58,142 nt of DNA from an uncultured bacterium. GTDB lineage: Bacteria > CSSED10-310 > CALFER01. The first letter of the stretch is position 1. Each line of letters begins with the position of its first letter. Made by a program: the position numbers and the translations under genes. The notes beneath the pieces are model-generated. The model was given only the letters and a program-made list of their open reading frames with translations, was not told the origin of the DNA and did no database searches. The stretch covers positions 1 through 58,142 of the forward strand of contig CALFER010000014.1 of assembly GCA_937951895.1 (NCBI GenBank). Reading direction: 5' to 3'. Shown here piece by piece: positions 44,243 to 53,362 of this stretch.

Positions 44243-47131
44243 GTGATTCAACCTACTATGGTGATCGGCCTAGGAACGTCAGGCACAGATATTCTCATTG
44301 AATTACGCCGCTTGATTTTTGACGAATTCGGGGAAGCAGGGCTGCCAGTGGTTTCCCTGACTGCGATAGAAACGAACAATAAGAAATCAACTTATGACAA
44401 CAGAATATCGGTGGATTTTAATAAACAATATCAGAAGATAGACATCATCACTGCTGGTATTGAATCAACGAATGAATTGAAAAGCTGGATCCGGGAAGGG
44501 AATAAGGAGTATTTGCCGGGCCTAGCGGAATGGCTTGACAGTCGAATCTTGGATTTTCGTCATTTCAAAGACGGTGCTTCTCATATTCGTATGGCGGGAC
44601 GTCTGTGCCTTTGGTCGAAATGGAGTGATATAGAGAAAAAGTTCTCCAGCAAATTGCTATCACTGAGCGCAAAGGAAAATATCAACCGCACGAACCAGAT
44701 CCTGACTGGACGTTACCTGCGTCTGGGACTTCCTGTCCCCGACCAGCTTGTTTCCAAGCAGCCCCTGGTATTCATCGTAGGGACCTTCTGTGGAGGTACG
44801 TGCGGAGGTATGTTCTGCGATGTGGCCTATATGATGAAAAGAATCATGGAAAACACAGGTATCGAACCTCAAATCAGAGGTATCTTCACCATTATGGATA
44901 AATTTCTGGGAAGCAAGGATGAGTTCAGAAACAATGCCAGAAATTGCTTTACCTCCCTGTGGGAACTGGACCATTTTTTGCGCAGATCAGGCGAGAATCA
45001 GCCCTATTCAGTCAGACCTTATCCAGCAGATACTCAGCGCGAATTGCGCGACAGTGAACCGCCTTTTGAATTCGTTCAGATACTTTCGCCTTCAGGCATG
45101 TCGAATACCAGTGGGTTCATAAATGAAAAAGGGGAGATTCGTCCGGATCCCCTGAATCTCATGGTGGCATTCAACTTGTTCCTGGACATCGGTTCGGGAA
45201 CAGGCGCAATGAAAAGCGAAATCGTCACGAATATCCGGGATAATGAGAATTTTATGTGCGTGCCTGAAAATGGCGTGGGACATGTCCAGGCATTCTCCAC
45301 ATTCGGATTGTCTGCCATATGGTATCCCCATTACAAGATCATTAATGCAGTCGCGGCACAACTTGCCCTGGCGCTTATTGACAAATGGCTGGCTGGCAGG
45401 GACTCTGACACATCGAATCATCCCTCGCTAGATTTGACTGAACTTTTCCCTGCCATACCTTTTGAATCCTCATTCAAGGGAGCCCTTGTTAAACAGAAAA
45501 ATAACCTGATCGAGATGGACATGGATGACCTGATACAAACACTTCAATCGGAGTTCCCTGATAAAAATTCAAACGCTTTTATGGTTCTGGAAAAAGGCGG
45601 CGAAGTCGATAGATATCTGGAAAACGAAAGAACCGCATTCAATAATAAAGCCAAGTCCAAAATAGAGATATATTTGCAGAATCTTGTTAATGCGCTTGCT
45701 GCAAACCTGGATAATGTCGAGTCATTGATGAATGCGTTGAAACAGCAGGATGAAGACCTGAAAAAAACCATCAGTCAGCTACCGGATAACCCCCCTTCGA
45801 TCCGTAAGGATAACGAAGAAATGTCGGCGATCGAGGAGGCTTTCGATCTGGTGGAACATGATCGATGGCTGGGATTGCTCGGTCTGAAACGGATGGCCTC
45901 AAAAAGGTATGTCAGGAAATACCGTGAAGTGTACGAAAATTATATCATGGAGATCATTAAAACCTGGAAAAAGTACCACTACCGGAAAGTTCTTGAATTC
46001 ATGCGTAGCCAACTGGGTATAGATTACAATACGCGTTTTCTTCATATGAGCACGATGAGGCCTATCTCGGACACACTTGGAGATCTACAGCAGAAACTAT
46101 CAGAATTGCGAAATCCTGCCGTTGCAAAGATTGGGCTATACAAAAAAGATATGGATAACCCCTGCATACAGATGGTGACCATCGATCAGAGTTTCGAAGA
46201 CGAGGTTGATTCCCAGTCATCTAAATGGAGAGCGCAATTTGTGGCCGAAGATTATCAGCAGACAGTCGTAGAGTTATATTCTTACTATAAATGCAAAACT
46301 TTGAAGGAATTTTTAGAGGATGAACCGTCGACGGTCGTCGATAAGATCACAGCATTTTTCAGTAGTAAGATTATCAGTCACATGGACACAACAGTTGATC
46401 CGGCGGTTCTGGCCCGTTTAAAATTATCCCCGGAGACGTTGAGAAATCTTCTGATCGATCAATCTCAGCCAATGCTGCAATACCAGGCAACGCTCATCGG
46501 GAACTATCCCAAATTGATTATCGGACCTAACAAGAATACCCTGAATGACCTGACTCTTACCCTTGATCTTCAGGAGATAAAGCCTTTAGAGTCCGAGTAT
46601 CGGACCTTCCTGGCTGTTTACCGGGAAATAGGTCCGATTGCCTTCGATCAACTGTCTGTCTATGAAGATTTCCGTGCAATTCTGGATAGTTTTATAAGAA
46701 AAGAGGGTAAACTGCCCTATTTTACGGATAAAAGGGGCTTCCCCAAACCTCTGCCATCTGATGATATCTTTTTCCGGTGGGTTGATTTTGCAAGACGGTT
46801 TGTAAAAAACCTGGATATTTTTTCCAGCCCAGACACGAGCAAGATTATCTATTCATACAAAGACAGCAGCGGAATGGTCAACTCTGTGGCAGTCGATAAA
46901 GACAACAATGAATTTATTGAGTTCATGCAATCAAGAGCAAATCGTCAAATGTTCACAGAGTCCGTTCAGGCTGCATGCATCCGCATGGGTATGAAAGATG
47001 TAAGTGAAATGATCAACAGAGAGATCACCTCCTTCGAGAATCGAATCGTGGACGATCCGTTCAAGTCAGTTGCTGCGGATTTGAGAACCTGCTTCAATGA
47101 AATTTTTAACCGGAATACCGATGACGCATGA
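44243..47131 (+). CDS. Tubulin-like GTPase (Tubulin_2 type)
   Basis: 962 aa from a GTG at 44243 behind AGGGGGG. The N-terminus MVIGLGTSGTDILIELRR is the first nucleotide-binding loop of the tubulin/FtsZ fold. The tubulin signature loop appears as GTFCGGTCGGMFCD at residues 180-192. The pattern continues with GIFTIMDKFLGS and LNLMVAFNLFLDIGSGTGAM. After ~500 residues comes a long helical region that includes a coiled-coil (LQNLVNALAANLDNVESLMNAL...). Tubulin_2-family proteins are uncharacterised but expected to bind GTP and perhaps polymerise. The next gene overlaps its stop by 4 bases. Confidence 0.78.
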   Translation: MIQPTMVIGLGTSGTDILIELRRLIFDEFGEAGLPVVSLTAIETNNKKSTYDNRISVDFNKQYQKIDIITAGIESTNELKSWIREGNKEYLPGLAEWLDSRILDFRHFKDGASHIRMAGRLCLWSKWSDIEKKFSSKLLSLSAKENINRTNQILTGRYLRLGLPVPDQLVSKQPLVFIVGTFCGGTCGGMFCDVAYMMKRIMENTGIEPQIRGIFTIMDKFLGSKDEFRNNARNCFTSLWELDHFLRRSGENQPYSVRPYPADTQRELRDSEPPFEFVQILSPSGMSNTSGFINEKGEIRPDPLNLMVAFNLFLDIGSGTGAMKSEIVTNIRDNENFMCVPENGVGHVQAFSTFGLSAIWYPHYKIINAVAAQLALALIDKWLAGRDSDTSNHPSLDLTELFPAIPFESSFKGALVKQKNNLIEMDMDDLIQTLQSEFPDKNSNAFMVLEKGGEVDRYLENERTAFNNKAKSKIEIYLQNLVNALAANLDNVESLMNALKQQDEDLKKTISQLPDNPPSIRKDNEEMSAIEEAFDLVEHDRWLGLLGLKRMASKRYVRKYREVYENYIMEIIKTWKKYHYRKVLEFMRSQLGIDYNTRFLHMSTMRPISDTLGDLQQKLSELRNPAVAKIGLYKKDMDNPCIQMVTIDQSFEDEVDSQSSKWRAQFVAEDYQQTVVELYSYYKCKTLKEFLEDEPSTVVDKITAFFSSKIISHMDTTVDPAVLARLKLSPETLRNLLIDQSQPMLQYQATLIGNYPKLIIGPNKNTLNDLTLTLDLQEIKPLESEYRTFLAVYREIGPIAFDQLSVYEDFRAILDSFIRKEGKLPYFTDKRGFPKPLPSDDIFFRWVDFARRFVKNLDIFSSPDTSKIIYSYKDSSGMVNSVAVDKDNNEFIEFMQSRANRQMFTESVQAACIRMGMKDVSEMINREITSFENRIVDDPFKSVAADLRTCFNEIFNRNTDDA

Positions 47132-49989
47132 ATGAAATAATAAGTTATGACGCGTGCAGTCATTGCTCCTGGCCGATCCTTGAATCCGATCGGTTCTGCG
47201 GATGGTGCAAGGCAGAACTGGTCGATCTGAAACTGATAGCTTGTGGTAAGATCCCTCTGGAAGACGCGCCGTTTCGGAAGGAGGTTTACAGCGACGAATT
47301 GGATCCAATCCCCCTCGTGATTCTCAACAGGAGCAAATTTCCCATGCACGTTCATGGGCCCGTGTCTGAAATCATCAGATGCGAACCGGAAATGTTTTCT
47401 GTCATGCCATGCAGTCAATCGCCCGGGATGTCGATTTATATACACTTCAACCCGGACATCGAAAGGAATAAATGGTTCTTACGGGAAATCCCTCTGAAAT
47501 TCCAAATAGTGGATCAAAGTAAAGTCAATTTAGGAAGCATTGTGATTCTGGACAGCCCGACAATAAGACCCAAGCCGGATAAAATCAGGCTGGATATTAT
47601 CTCCGGAGAGACATCGCAGGCTGGAACTGTAGATTTGTCACTTTATTACACCGATATCAAAGTCAGTGACATCCAGATTAGCGAACCATTCATCAAATGC
47701 CATGGATTCACCGGGTTATGGAAGCAGGAAACAAACAGGATACTTGAATTGTCTTTCGATCTTTCAGCGGTAACGGACGATGTGTCGGAAATCGCGTTCC
47801 ATATCCGGGTATTTGTAGAAAACAAGAATCGTCCAATTGAGATCCCCATGAGATTAATGCTATCGCGTAAACCAAAACCCAAGATAAAAATTCACCAACT
47901 AGAACACAACGTCGCCCCGGGGGATTTTTATAACATTGAAATGGAACCTGAAAATCTCGGCGGGATGGACTATCAGATCAAAGATTTAAAATTTGTGGCA
48001 AGGAAGGAATCGTCACAAGGGATCGAGATCACCCTGAATCATGTATTTGTGGATGAAAAACGAACCTTTCCGTTTGTTATACGGCCAGGCGAGAAGGAAC
48101 AACTGCCTTTTCGGGTAGAACTCGACACAACGGCCCTCGAACCGGATACTTCTTACAATATTTTTCTGATTTGCACCACTGATGTAGAAAATCAAACCCA
48201 GCACCCTGAAAAGTTCTACTTAAAGGTGAATCCTGTCAGACTCTTCGAAGGGGCAGTCGCAGTCGATTTCGGGAATACCAATTCAACCTGCGCCATATAT
48301 GATCCAAGAGAGCATGATCCGCAGCTCGTCCAACTGGACAGGAAGAAGCAATTATCAGACTCCGGAAAAGTTGTCCCGATCCCCTCCCTGATTTACTTCG
48401 AGGATTTTGACAAACATTTGATCGGATTTGATGCAGAAAACAAGGCTCAGGACTCAGTTTTGGGGACGCGTGTATTGCGGGGAATGAAACAACTCCTGGG
48501 ATCGAACAGAAAACACTACCCTGTTGTGATAGATGTACGTTCACAGGAATACAATTCCCGGGATATCACTCAATTTTTCTGTGAGGAGATCCGCAGAATT
48601 GTTGAGTCAGCAGTTGGTAAATGGCGGGGAAGAGTCGTTTTCACGTTTCCAACGACATTCAGGCTCTACCAGAGCCAGGATATCCAGGCAATAGCAAAAA
48701 AGATGGGATTCACTGCCGTCAGTTTCCTGGACGAAGCTAGAGCAGTAGCCTACTACGCCGTCAACCAGCAGAATCTGCAGTTGGAGGAAAATGATTACTT
48801 CCTTATTTTCGATCATGGCGGCGGCACAACTGACCTCGCCATATGCCAGAAAAAAGGCAGCAGCCTCAAAGTCATAGACGTGGCAGGCGACGACAGATTC
48901 GGTGGAGACGATATAACGGATTTGATTGTTAGAAACTGTATCATCAGGCAGATAGAACTGCTTACGAGACCGGGAGTCATCTACTCCCGGACAGGTCTGG
49001 ATTTACATGGAATGTCAAAACCGACTTTCGATGCCAGAAGAAAACTTGTCGAGAACACCCATTTCCTCTGGAAGGCAGCGGAGGAGATAAAACATAAGTG
49101 GGACGAATACAAAGAAAATCCATCCTTCAATAAAGTTCCGCCTGTCTGGATTCTGGATGACGGGCATTTTCTTAATTCTGCAGACCTGAAAAGCGATCTG
49201 AACGAGATTACTCTGGAGATTCAATCGATCGAGCAGATGGTTACAACGATCCTCTCCAGAATCATTGACAATGTCAAAGCCATTCTCATAGAAAGGAACA
49301 TCACGCTGGATAAGATCATACTCGCCGGCCAGGGTGCTAAATTTCCGTTGATCCCAAAGATACTGGGAGACAGTTTTGAAGCGGAACTGATTACCTTGAA
49401 TGAATTGAAGGGCGCTGTCGCTCTGGGTGCTGCCTATTTCGCCAGAGATAATCGAAAAACGATGGATGATCAAGCCATTGCAAGATTTGCTTATGGATTG
49501 GAAATAACTGAATTAGAACGACAGTTCAAAGAGCTCATTCCAAAAAACACCCCTTTACCGACCCGGACTAAAGGTATGCTTACACCTTTCCGTGATGCAA
49601 CAAGATCATTCCATGTCATCGAAAGATGGGGCGTTGCGATGCCGTACGACGCGGGTAAAAATCCGAATTTCAGACGGTATACACAATGCAGCTACACAAT
49701 ACCGCCTCATCTGCAACAGGCGCTAGAAAAAGAATCCTGTGTAACTGTTTTGCGAATTCTCAGTGACGAGACACTATCTCTCTGCCTGCTTTTTCCGGTG
49801 TCGGATCTGGAGGGATTCATCGGGTACATCAATGATCATCAGATCCAGACTGGTGAGATAAGGAACAGCTATTTTGATCAGAAGCTCAATTTAAGAACTC
49901 CCGAAGCTTTTCATGAAGAAATCCTGGAATTCCTCGACAGAACGGTATGTTATATCGTGGAATTATCACCGAAGCCCTTTTTAGAATAG
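47128..49989 (+). CDS. Zinc-ribbon / beta-sandwich / Hsp70 fusion
   Basis: 953 aa. Zinc ribbon at residues 10-27 (C10, C13, C24, C27), then several Ig-like beta-sandwich modules (~35-370), then an actin-fold Hsp70 ATPase: phosphate 1 VAVDFGNTNSTCAIYD at ~376-391, phosphate 2 FDHGGGTTDLAI at ~560-571 and adenosine loop ILAGQGAKFPLIPKIL near 731-746. A shortened tail follows, with no obvious canonical substrate-binding lid. Such Hsp70-like proteins hydrolyse ATP and remodel partner proteins. The start overlaps the tubulin-like stop (ATGA). Probable partner: the GrpE-like protein at 51171. No DnaJ gene was seen nearby. Confidence 0.85.
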   Translation: MNEIISYDACSHCSWPILESDRFCGWCKAELVDLKLIACGKIPLEDAPFRKEVYSDELDPIPLVILNRSKFPMHVHGPVSEIIRCEPEMFSVMPCSQSPGMSIYIHFNPDIERNKWFLREIPLKFQIVDQSKVNLGSIVILDSPTIRPKPDKIRLDIISGETSQAGTVDLSLYYTDIKVSDIQISEPFIKCHGFTGLWKQETNRILELSFDLSAVTDDVSEIAFHIRVFVENKNRPIEIPMRLMLSRKPKPKIKIHQLEHNVAPGDFYNIEMEPENLGGMDYQIKDLKFVARKESSQGIEITLNHVFVDEKRTFPFVIRPGEKEQLPFRVELDTTALEPDTSYNIFLICTTDVENQTQHPEKFYLKVNPVRLFEGAVAVDFGNTNSTCAIYDPREHDPQLVQLDRKKQLSDSGKVVPIPSLIYFEDFDKHLIGFDAENKAQDSVLGTRVLRGMKQLLGSNRKHYPVVIDVRSQEYNSRDITQFFCEEIRRIVESAVGKWRGRVVFTFPTTFRLYQSQDIQAIAKKMGFTAVSFLDEARAVAYYAVNQQNLQLEENDYFLIFDHGGGTTDLAICQKKGSSLKVIDVAGDDRFGGDDITDLIVRNCIIRQIELLTRPGVIYSRTGLDLHGMSKPTFDARRKLVENTHFLWKAAEEIKHKWDEYKENPSFNKVPPVWILDDGHFLNSADLKSDLNEITLEIQSIEQMVTTILSRIIDNVKAILIERNITLDKIILAGQGAKFPLIPKILGDSFEAELITLNELKGAVALGAAYFARDNRKTMDDQAIARFAYGLEITELERQFKELIPKNTPLPTRTKGMLTPFRDATRSFHVIERWGVAMPYDAGKNPNFRRYTQCSYTIPPHLQQALEKESCVTVLRILSDETLSLCLLFPVSDLEGFIGYINDHQIQTGEIRNSYFDQKLNLRTPEAFHEEILEFLDRTVCYIVELSPKPFLE

Positions 49990-49991
49990 AC

Positions 49992-51158
49992 ATGAAATGG
50001 ATTTTAATCATCAGGCAGTCAGGAAAAGTAGCCAGTATTTTATATGATAAAGACGTTTACGATCAACTGGATACAGCCTCAGGATTCAGGGTGTCAAGGG
50101 GGGGATTATATAACAGTTACCAGCTCACGCTCCCGGGGCTTGCCGAGGAATCATTCATCGATCTTTTTCAGGTTAGTACATCTCCTGATCCTGAATGTCA
50201 CAGGAGTTACCTGGAGAAATGGTTGACAATGATCATAGAGAAATCCGATTCAGACATTAAAGCACCGGTCGATGAGATTCTTATCGTATATCCTCACGGG
50301 AAATGGAGCCGTTCCATTGCATTGATGGCAAAGGCCATTAGAAAACACCATACCCGTATACCCGTTATATCTTGCTGCGATCTGTTTCTGAATCTGGCGG
50401 CACTCACGTGTTGCCAGATACAAGATGAAACTGCCGCACAGGTGTTTGTCATTTTCCTGTCAGACCAGCATTTCGTGATTGCCGCTTATGAGAGTGTAGA
50501 TGGATCTAAATCCGCTTACAGGGTCAAGGAAATGCTTTTCCTTGATATCGCCATGAATAAATTGAAAGAGAAGACGACTGACATCTTGTTATTCAGAGAT
50601 CGATACCTTGATCTTTCAGGAATCGAAAGAATTTATTTCATGAACTACTCCACAGGAATTGAAATGGAAAGATTCGATACCCGTTTGTCCTTCCTGGTCT
50701 CGCTGATCTTCGGCAGTTCTGCTGGTTTAAAACCCATCGTCAAGTTCTCTCGCGCGCCATCCGTTCAGGATTGTATAAAGACGGTTTTTAAAACCAATAT
50801 GTGCATGTACCTACCTTCTCCTTCAGTTTTTCTGTTCGTACGGATTGCGACAGAAAATCTTGTCGGGGGCATCTCGGTTTCCTCGATTCACAGATCCCTT
50901 CGGAGGCGGTTTTATATCGCATCCGGGAAGGCCGGGAAGTTACCGGTATATTCCGGTTTCTCCCTGTCTTCATCCATGCCGCCGATGACTTTTGAGTTCC
51001 TTGGCCATGTATCCTCATCTTGCGAACCTGAATACTTGGATCTAGTGCTGTCGATCGGAACGAGTAATACAATCGCAATAACTATTGAATCAGCTTGTGA
51101 GGCGAAAAAGTTGTTCAGAAGACAAATCAAACCGTTGAAGTTTTTTGATGCGCTGTGA
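49992..51158 (+). CDS. Unrecognised protein, possibly degenerate actin/Hsp70-fold
   Basis: 388 aa from the ATG at 49992, just past the Hsp70 stop. No conserved catalytic motif. The order of elements (APVDEILIVYPHGKWSRSIA, LMAKAIRKHHTRIPVIS, then AAQVFVIFLSDQHFVIAAYE) mimics the ASKHA fold around the phosphate-2 strand, but the GGG and DxG residues are absent. It may therefore be a pseudo-ATPase paralogue of the Hsp70 gene next door, or something unrelated. No signal peptide or TM helix is clear. Confidence 0.5.
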   Translation: MKWILIIRQSGKVASILYDKDVYDQLDTASGFRVSRGGLYNSYQLTLPGLAEESFIDLFQVSTSPDPECHRSYLEKWLTMIIEKSDSDIKAPVDEILIVYPHGKWSRSIALMAKAIRKHHTRIPVISCCDLFLNLAALTCCQIQDETAAQVFVIFLSDQHFVIAAYESVDGSKSAYRVKEMLFLDIAMNKLKEKTTDILLFRDRYLDLSGIERIYFMNYSTGIEMERFDTRLSFLVSLIFGSSAGLKPIVKFSRAPSVQDCIKTVFKTNMCMYLPSPSVFLFVRIATENLVGGISVSSIHRSLRRRFYIASGKAGKLPVYSGFSLSSSMPPMTFEFLGHVSSSCEPEYLDLVLSIGTSNTIAITIESACEAKKLFRRQIKPLKFFDAL

Positions 51159-51170
51159 CGGGAGGGAATC

Positions 51171-52178
51171 ATGAATATTCTATCTTTCGAGATTGTCATG
51201 TATCTGATCATGATTTCCAGTTTCATTATCGTTCTACTGTTCCAATCTCTGTCACACAGGAGCATGCGCACGGAGATGAGAAACTGGAAAGCGGAGTTGA
51301 CCCAATCGGTAGAGTCGGTTCGGATCGGAATCGCGCAATTGACTCACCTCCTGAGTGAGACCTATCTTCCTCCGAGTCCGGCCGGTCTTTCCCGGGAATT
51401 GATTGAAGCAGAATCAGAATATATACGCAGTATTTACATGGATGCATTGAAGCAACTCGAGAACCTGGGAAAGGATGCGGGGTCTTCCGATAAAACAAAA
51501 TCCCAAAATCTGTTGGCGCGCCATCTGTGCTTTCTGGATCAACTTCCTATAAACACCGAAAAACCTTTGACTGATCTTCTCAGCAATATAACTTCATGGA
51601 TACAATCTGACAAGAAACTGAAACTCACACAACCATCTCTACCCAGCGAGAATGATCTGTCGTGTCCCGATTTCCAGGATTTCGTCTCGAACATCTCCAA
51701 ATATTTACCCACTGTCGATCTTCATCTTTCAGGTGATCTGAGAACACTGTACGCCCGTTTTCTTCATGGACATTTCCTGGCCCGGATGGAAAAGATCAAA
51801 ATCTCTCTGGGCGTGGGAACAGATGCTCGGGAGAAGGAATACAAAGAAGACAGGGTCATTGCAGAATTTTTGATAGCGACCGTCCTCAACAGGTTTGATG
51901 ACCTGCTCAAGGAATCCGAAGATGAAGGATTGATTGAGAAGATCAAGACATATGAGAACGCAGTGACCAGGCCGTTTCTGCAGAGTGCACGCATAGAAGA
52001 AATAGCATTGTCACTAGGCAGAACCGAATGTGATGTCAGGGATCATGATGTCATCTGCAGCATCCGATCGAGTTTCCCTCGTGGATCAGTGGCGAAGGTG
52101 GCGAGGCGGGGCTACCAGGCAAGAACGCGTGACGGGTATGAAATCATACAAAGGCCAATGGTTTACAGATCTGAATGA
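51171..52178 (+). CDS. Membrane-anchored GrpE-like protein
   Basis: 335 aa, ATG at 51171 behind GGGAGGG. One N-terminal TM helix (VMYLIMISSFIIVLLFQSL), then a long helical region with coiled-coil character (MRTEMRNWKAELTQSVESVRIGIAQLTHLL). The last ~60 residues (SVAKVARRGYQARTRDGYEIIQRPMVYRSE) mimic the C-terminal beta domain of GrpE, where the pattern is V-x-x-V-x-x-x-GY...RP-x-V. GrpE exchanges nucleotide on Hsp70, so this may serve the zinc-ribbon/Hsp70 protein at the membrane. The similarity is weak at residue level. Confidence 0.55.
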   Translation: MNILSFEIVMYLIMISSFIIVLLFQSLSHRSMRTEMRNWKAELTQSVESVRIGIAQLTHLLSETYLPPSPAGLSRELIEAESEYIRSIYMDALKQLENLGKDAGSSDKTKSQNLLARHLCFLDQLPINTEKPLTDLLSNITSWIQSDKKLKLTQPSLPSENDLSCPDFQDFVSNISKYLPTVDLHLSGDLRTLYARFLHGHFLARMEKIKISLGVGTDAREKEYKEDRVIAEFLIATVLNRFDDLLKESEDEGLIEKIKTYENAVTRPFLQSARIEEIALSLGRTECDVRDHDVICSIRSSFPRGSVAKVARRGYQARTRDGYEIIQRPMVYRSE

Positions 52179-53362
52179 GAACCGGGCAATATAATAATTT
52201 CGAAGTGATCTCAGTTGAGGGATTTCCCTCGGTGCTTGATTTTGGAACGGTCGAGATGAAAAAGGTCGAACTTTTCAGGTTCAACGAAGAAGACAGAATC
52301 AGTAACTATTTCATCCGCTTCCGACGATTTCATCAGGATAGCAATTACCCTATCTACTATGACAAGCAGATCGAGAAAAAGGTCGGATTCAACCTGCCGA
52401 CAGGCCATCATCATTACCAGATATTGAGAAACGATGTAATTCATTATCCGGCCGATAATGCCGATCCCCTTGCCAGGTACGATGGTGCATGGTGGTATTA
52501 CAGGATTGTCCATCCGGAAATCAAACGACTGCGGATCACTCTTCCGCCTGAAGAAGGTGGCGGAATAACAGTTTCCGTCAATGTGAGATGGATTGAAGCA
52601 GAGACCGGATATCATGGAAATATATTGGCATGCAGATTCAAGATGATTCATGACCAGCTTCAGTTCGGAGTGAATCGTGGAACGGTGTCATTCTATCGGA
52701 ATGGCAAATACTTCGCAAAAATGGTCGTCCAGGCTATCGGTGTCAACAGTATACCTGTGCCTGTGAGTTTGAACACGGAGCTTGATCTGGGGTGCCTGGA
52801 TGTAAAAGGGGAGACGACTGTATCGATACCAATTCTGCTGAAAGGTCCCGGGCGCGTGCGTGGGCATTTCTACTGTCCAACTCTGGGTATTTTCGAGCCT
52901 GCTGATTGTGCCTGTCCCGACAATGAAGCCGAGCACCTGAATATATTCAGGATTTCCTTTGACACGCTGAATCTTACCAGCCGGACTTTTGACGTGGAAC
53001 TGGAGTATCAGTCAGAATGTCCAATTGCGGAAGCAAGGAAACAGAACATTCACCTAAAATACAGGTTGAACCGGCTCGATGCAGATCCCAGTCTTCTCAT
53101 TTTCAAACAGCATGATGATTCAGATTCGGTCAAGACTGTGTTATTCAGCCGGGCATCCAGTGAGGCAATAGAGATTTTCCCCGAACCTGGCAAATGGCAT
53201 GATTACCTGGCGATATCTACCATGGATCAACAAAAAATTGAAATCAGAAGGTTAGGGGGAATTCCGCAGCCGGATCCCTCTGTCTTGGGATTGATGTTTA
53301 CAGACCGGAATAGTGGATTAAAATGCAAAGTTTTCGTGATTTTCCTGGGTGGTGAAAAATGA
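52175..53362 (+). CDS. Beta-rich hypothetical protein of the ZorAB locus
   Basis: 395 aa with a 4-base ATGA overlap at both ends (with the GrpE-like and ZorA-like genes). The composition is beta-strand-rich (VRWIEAETGYHGNILACRF, KMVVQAIGVNSIPVPVSLN, TVSIPILLKGPGRVRG), suggesting two or three Ig-like sandwiches. There is a Cys cluster (YCPTLGIFEPADCACP). No TM helix. No known family; the N-terminal part is Tyr/Phe-rich. The tight coupling suggests equal stoichiometry with the motor protein. Confidence 0.6.
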   Translation: MRTGQYNNFEVISVEGFPSVLDFGTVEMKKVELFRFNEEDRISNYFIRFRRFHQDSNYPIYYDKQIEKKVGFNLPTGHHHYQILRNDVIHYPADNADPLARYDGAWWYYRIVHPEIKRLRITLPPEEGGGITVSVNVRWIEAETGYHGNILACRFKMIHDQLQFGVNRGTVSFYRNGKYFAKMVVQAIGVNSIPVPVSLNTELDLGCLDVKGETTVSIPILLKGPGRVRGHFYCPTLGIFEPADCACPDNEAEHLNIFRISFDTLNLTSRTFDVELEYQSECPIAEARKQNIHLKYRLNRLDADPSLLIFKQHDDSDSVKTVLFSRASSEAIEIFPEPGKWHDYLAISTMDQQKIEIRRLGGIPQPDPSVLGLMFTDRNSGLKCKVFVIFLGGEK

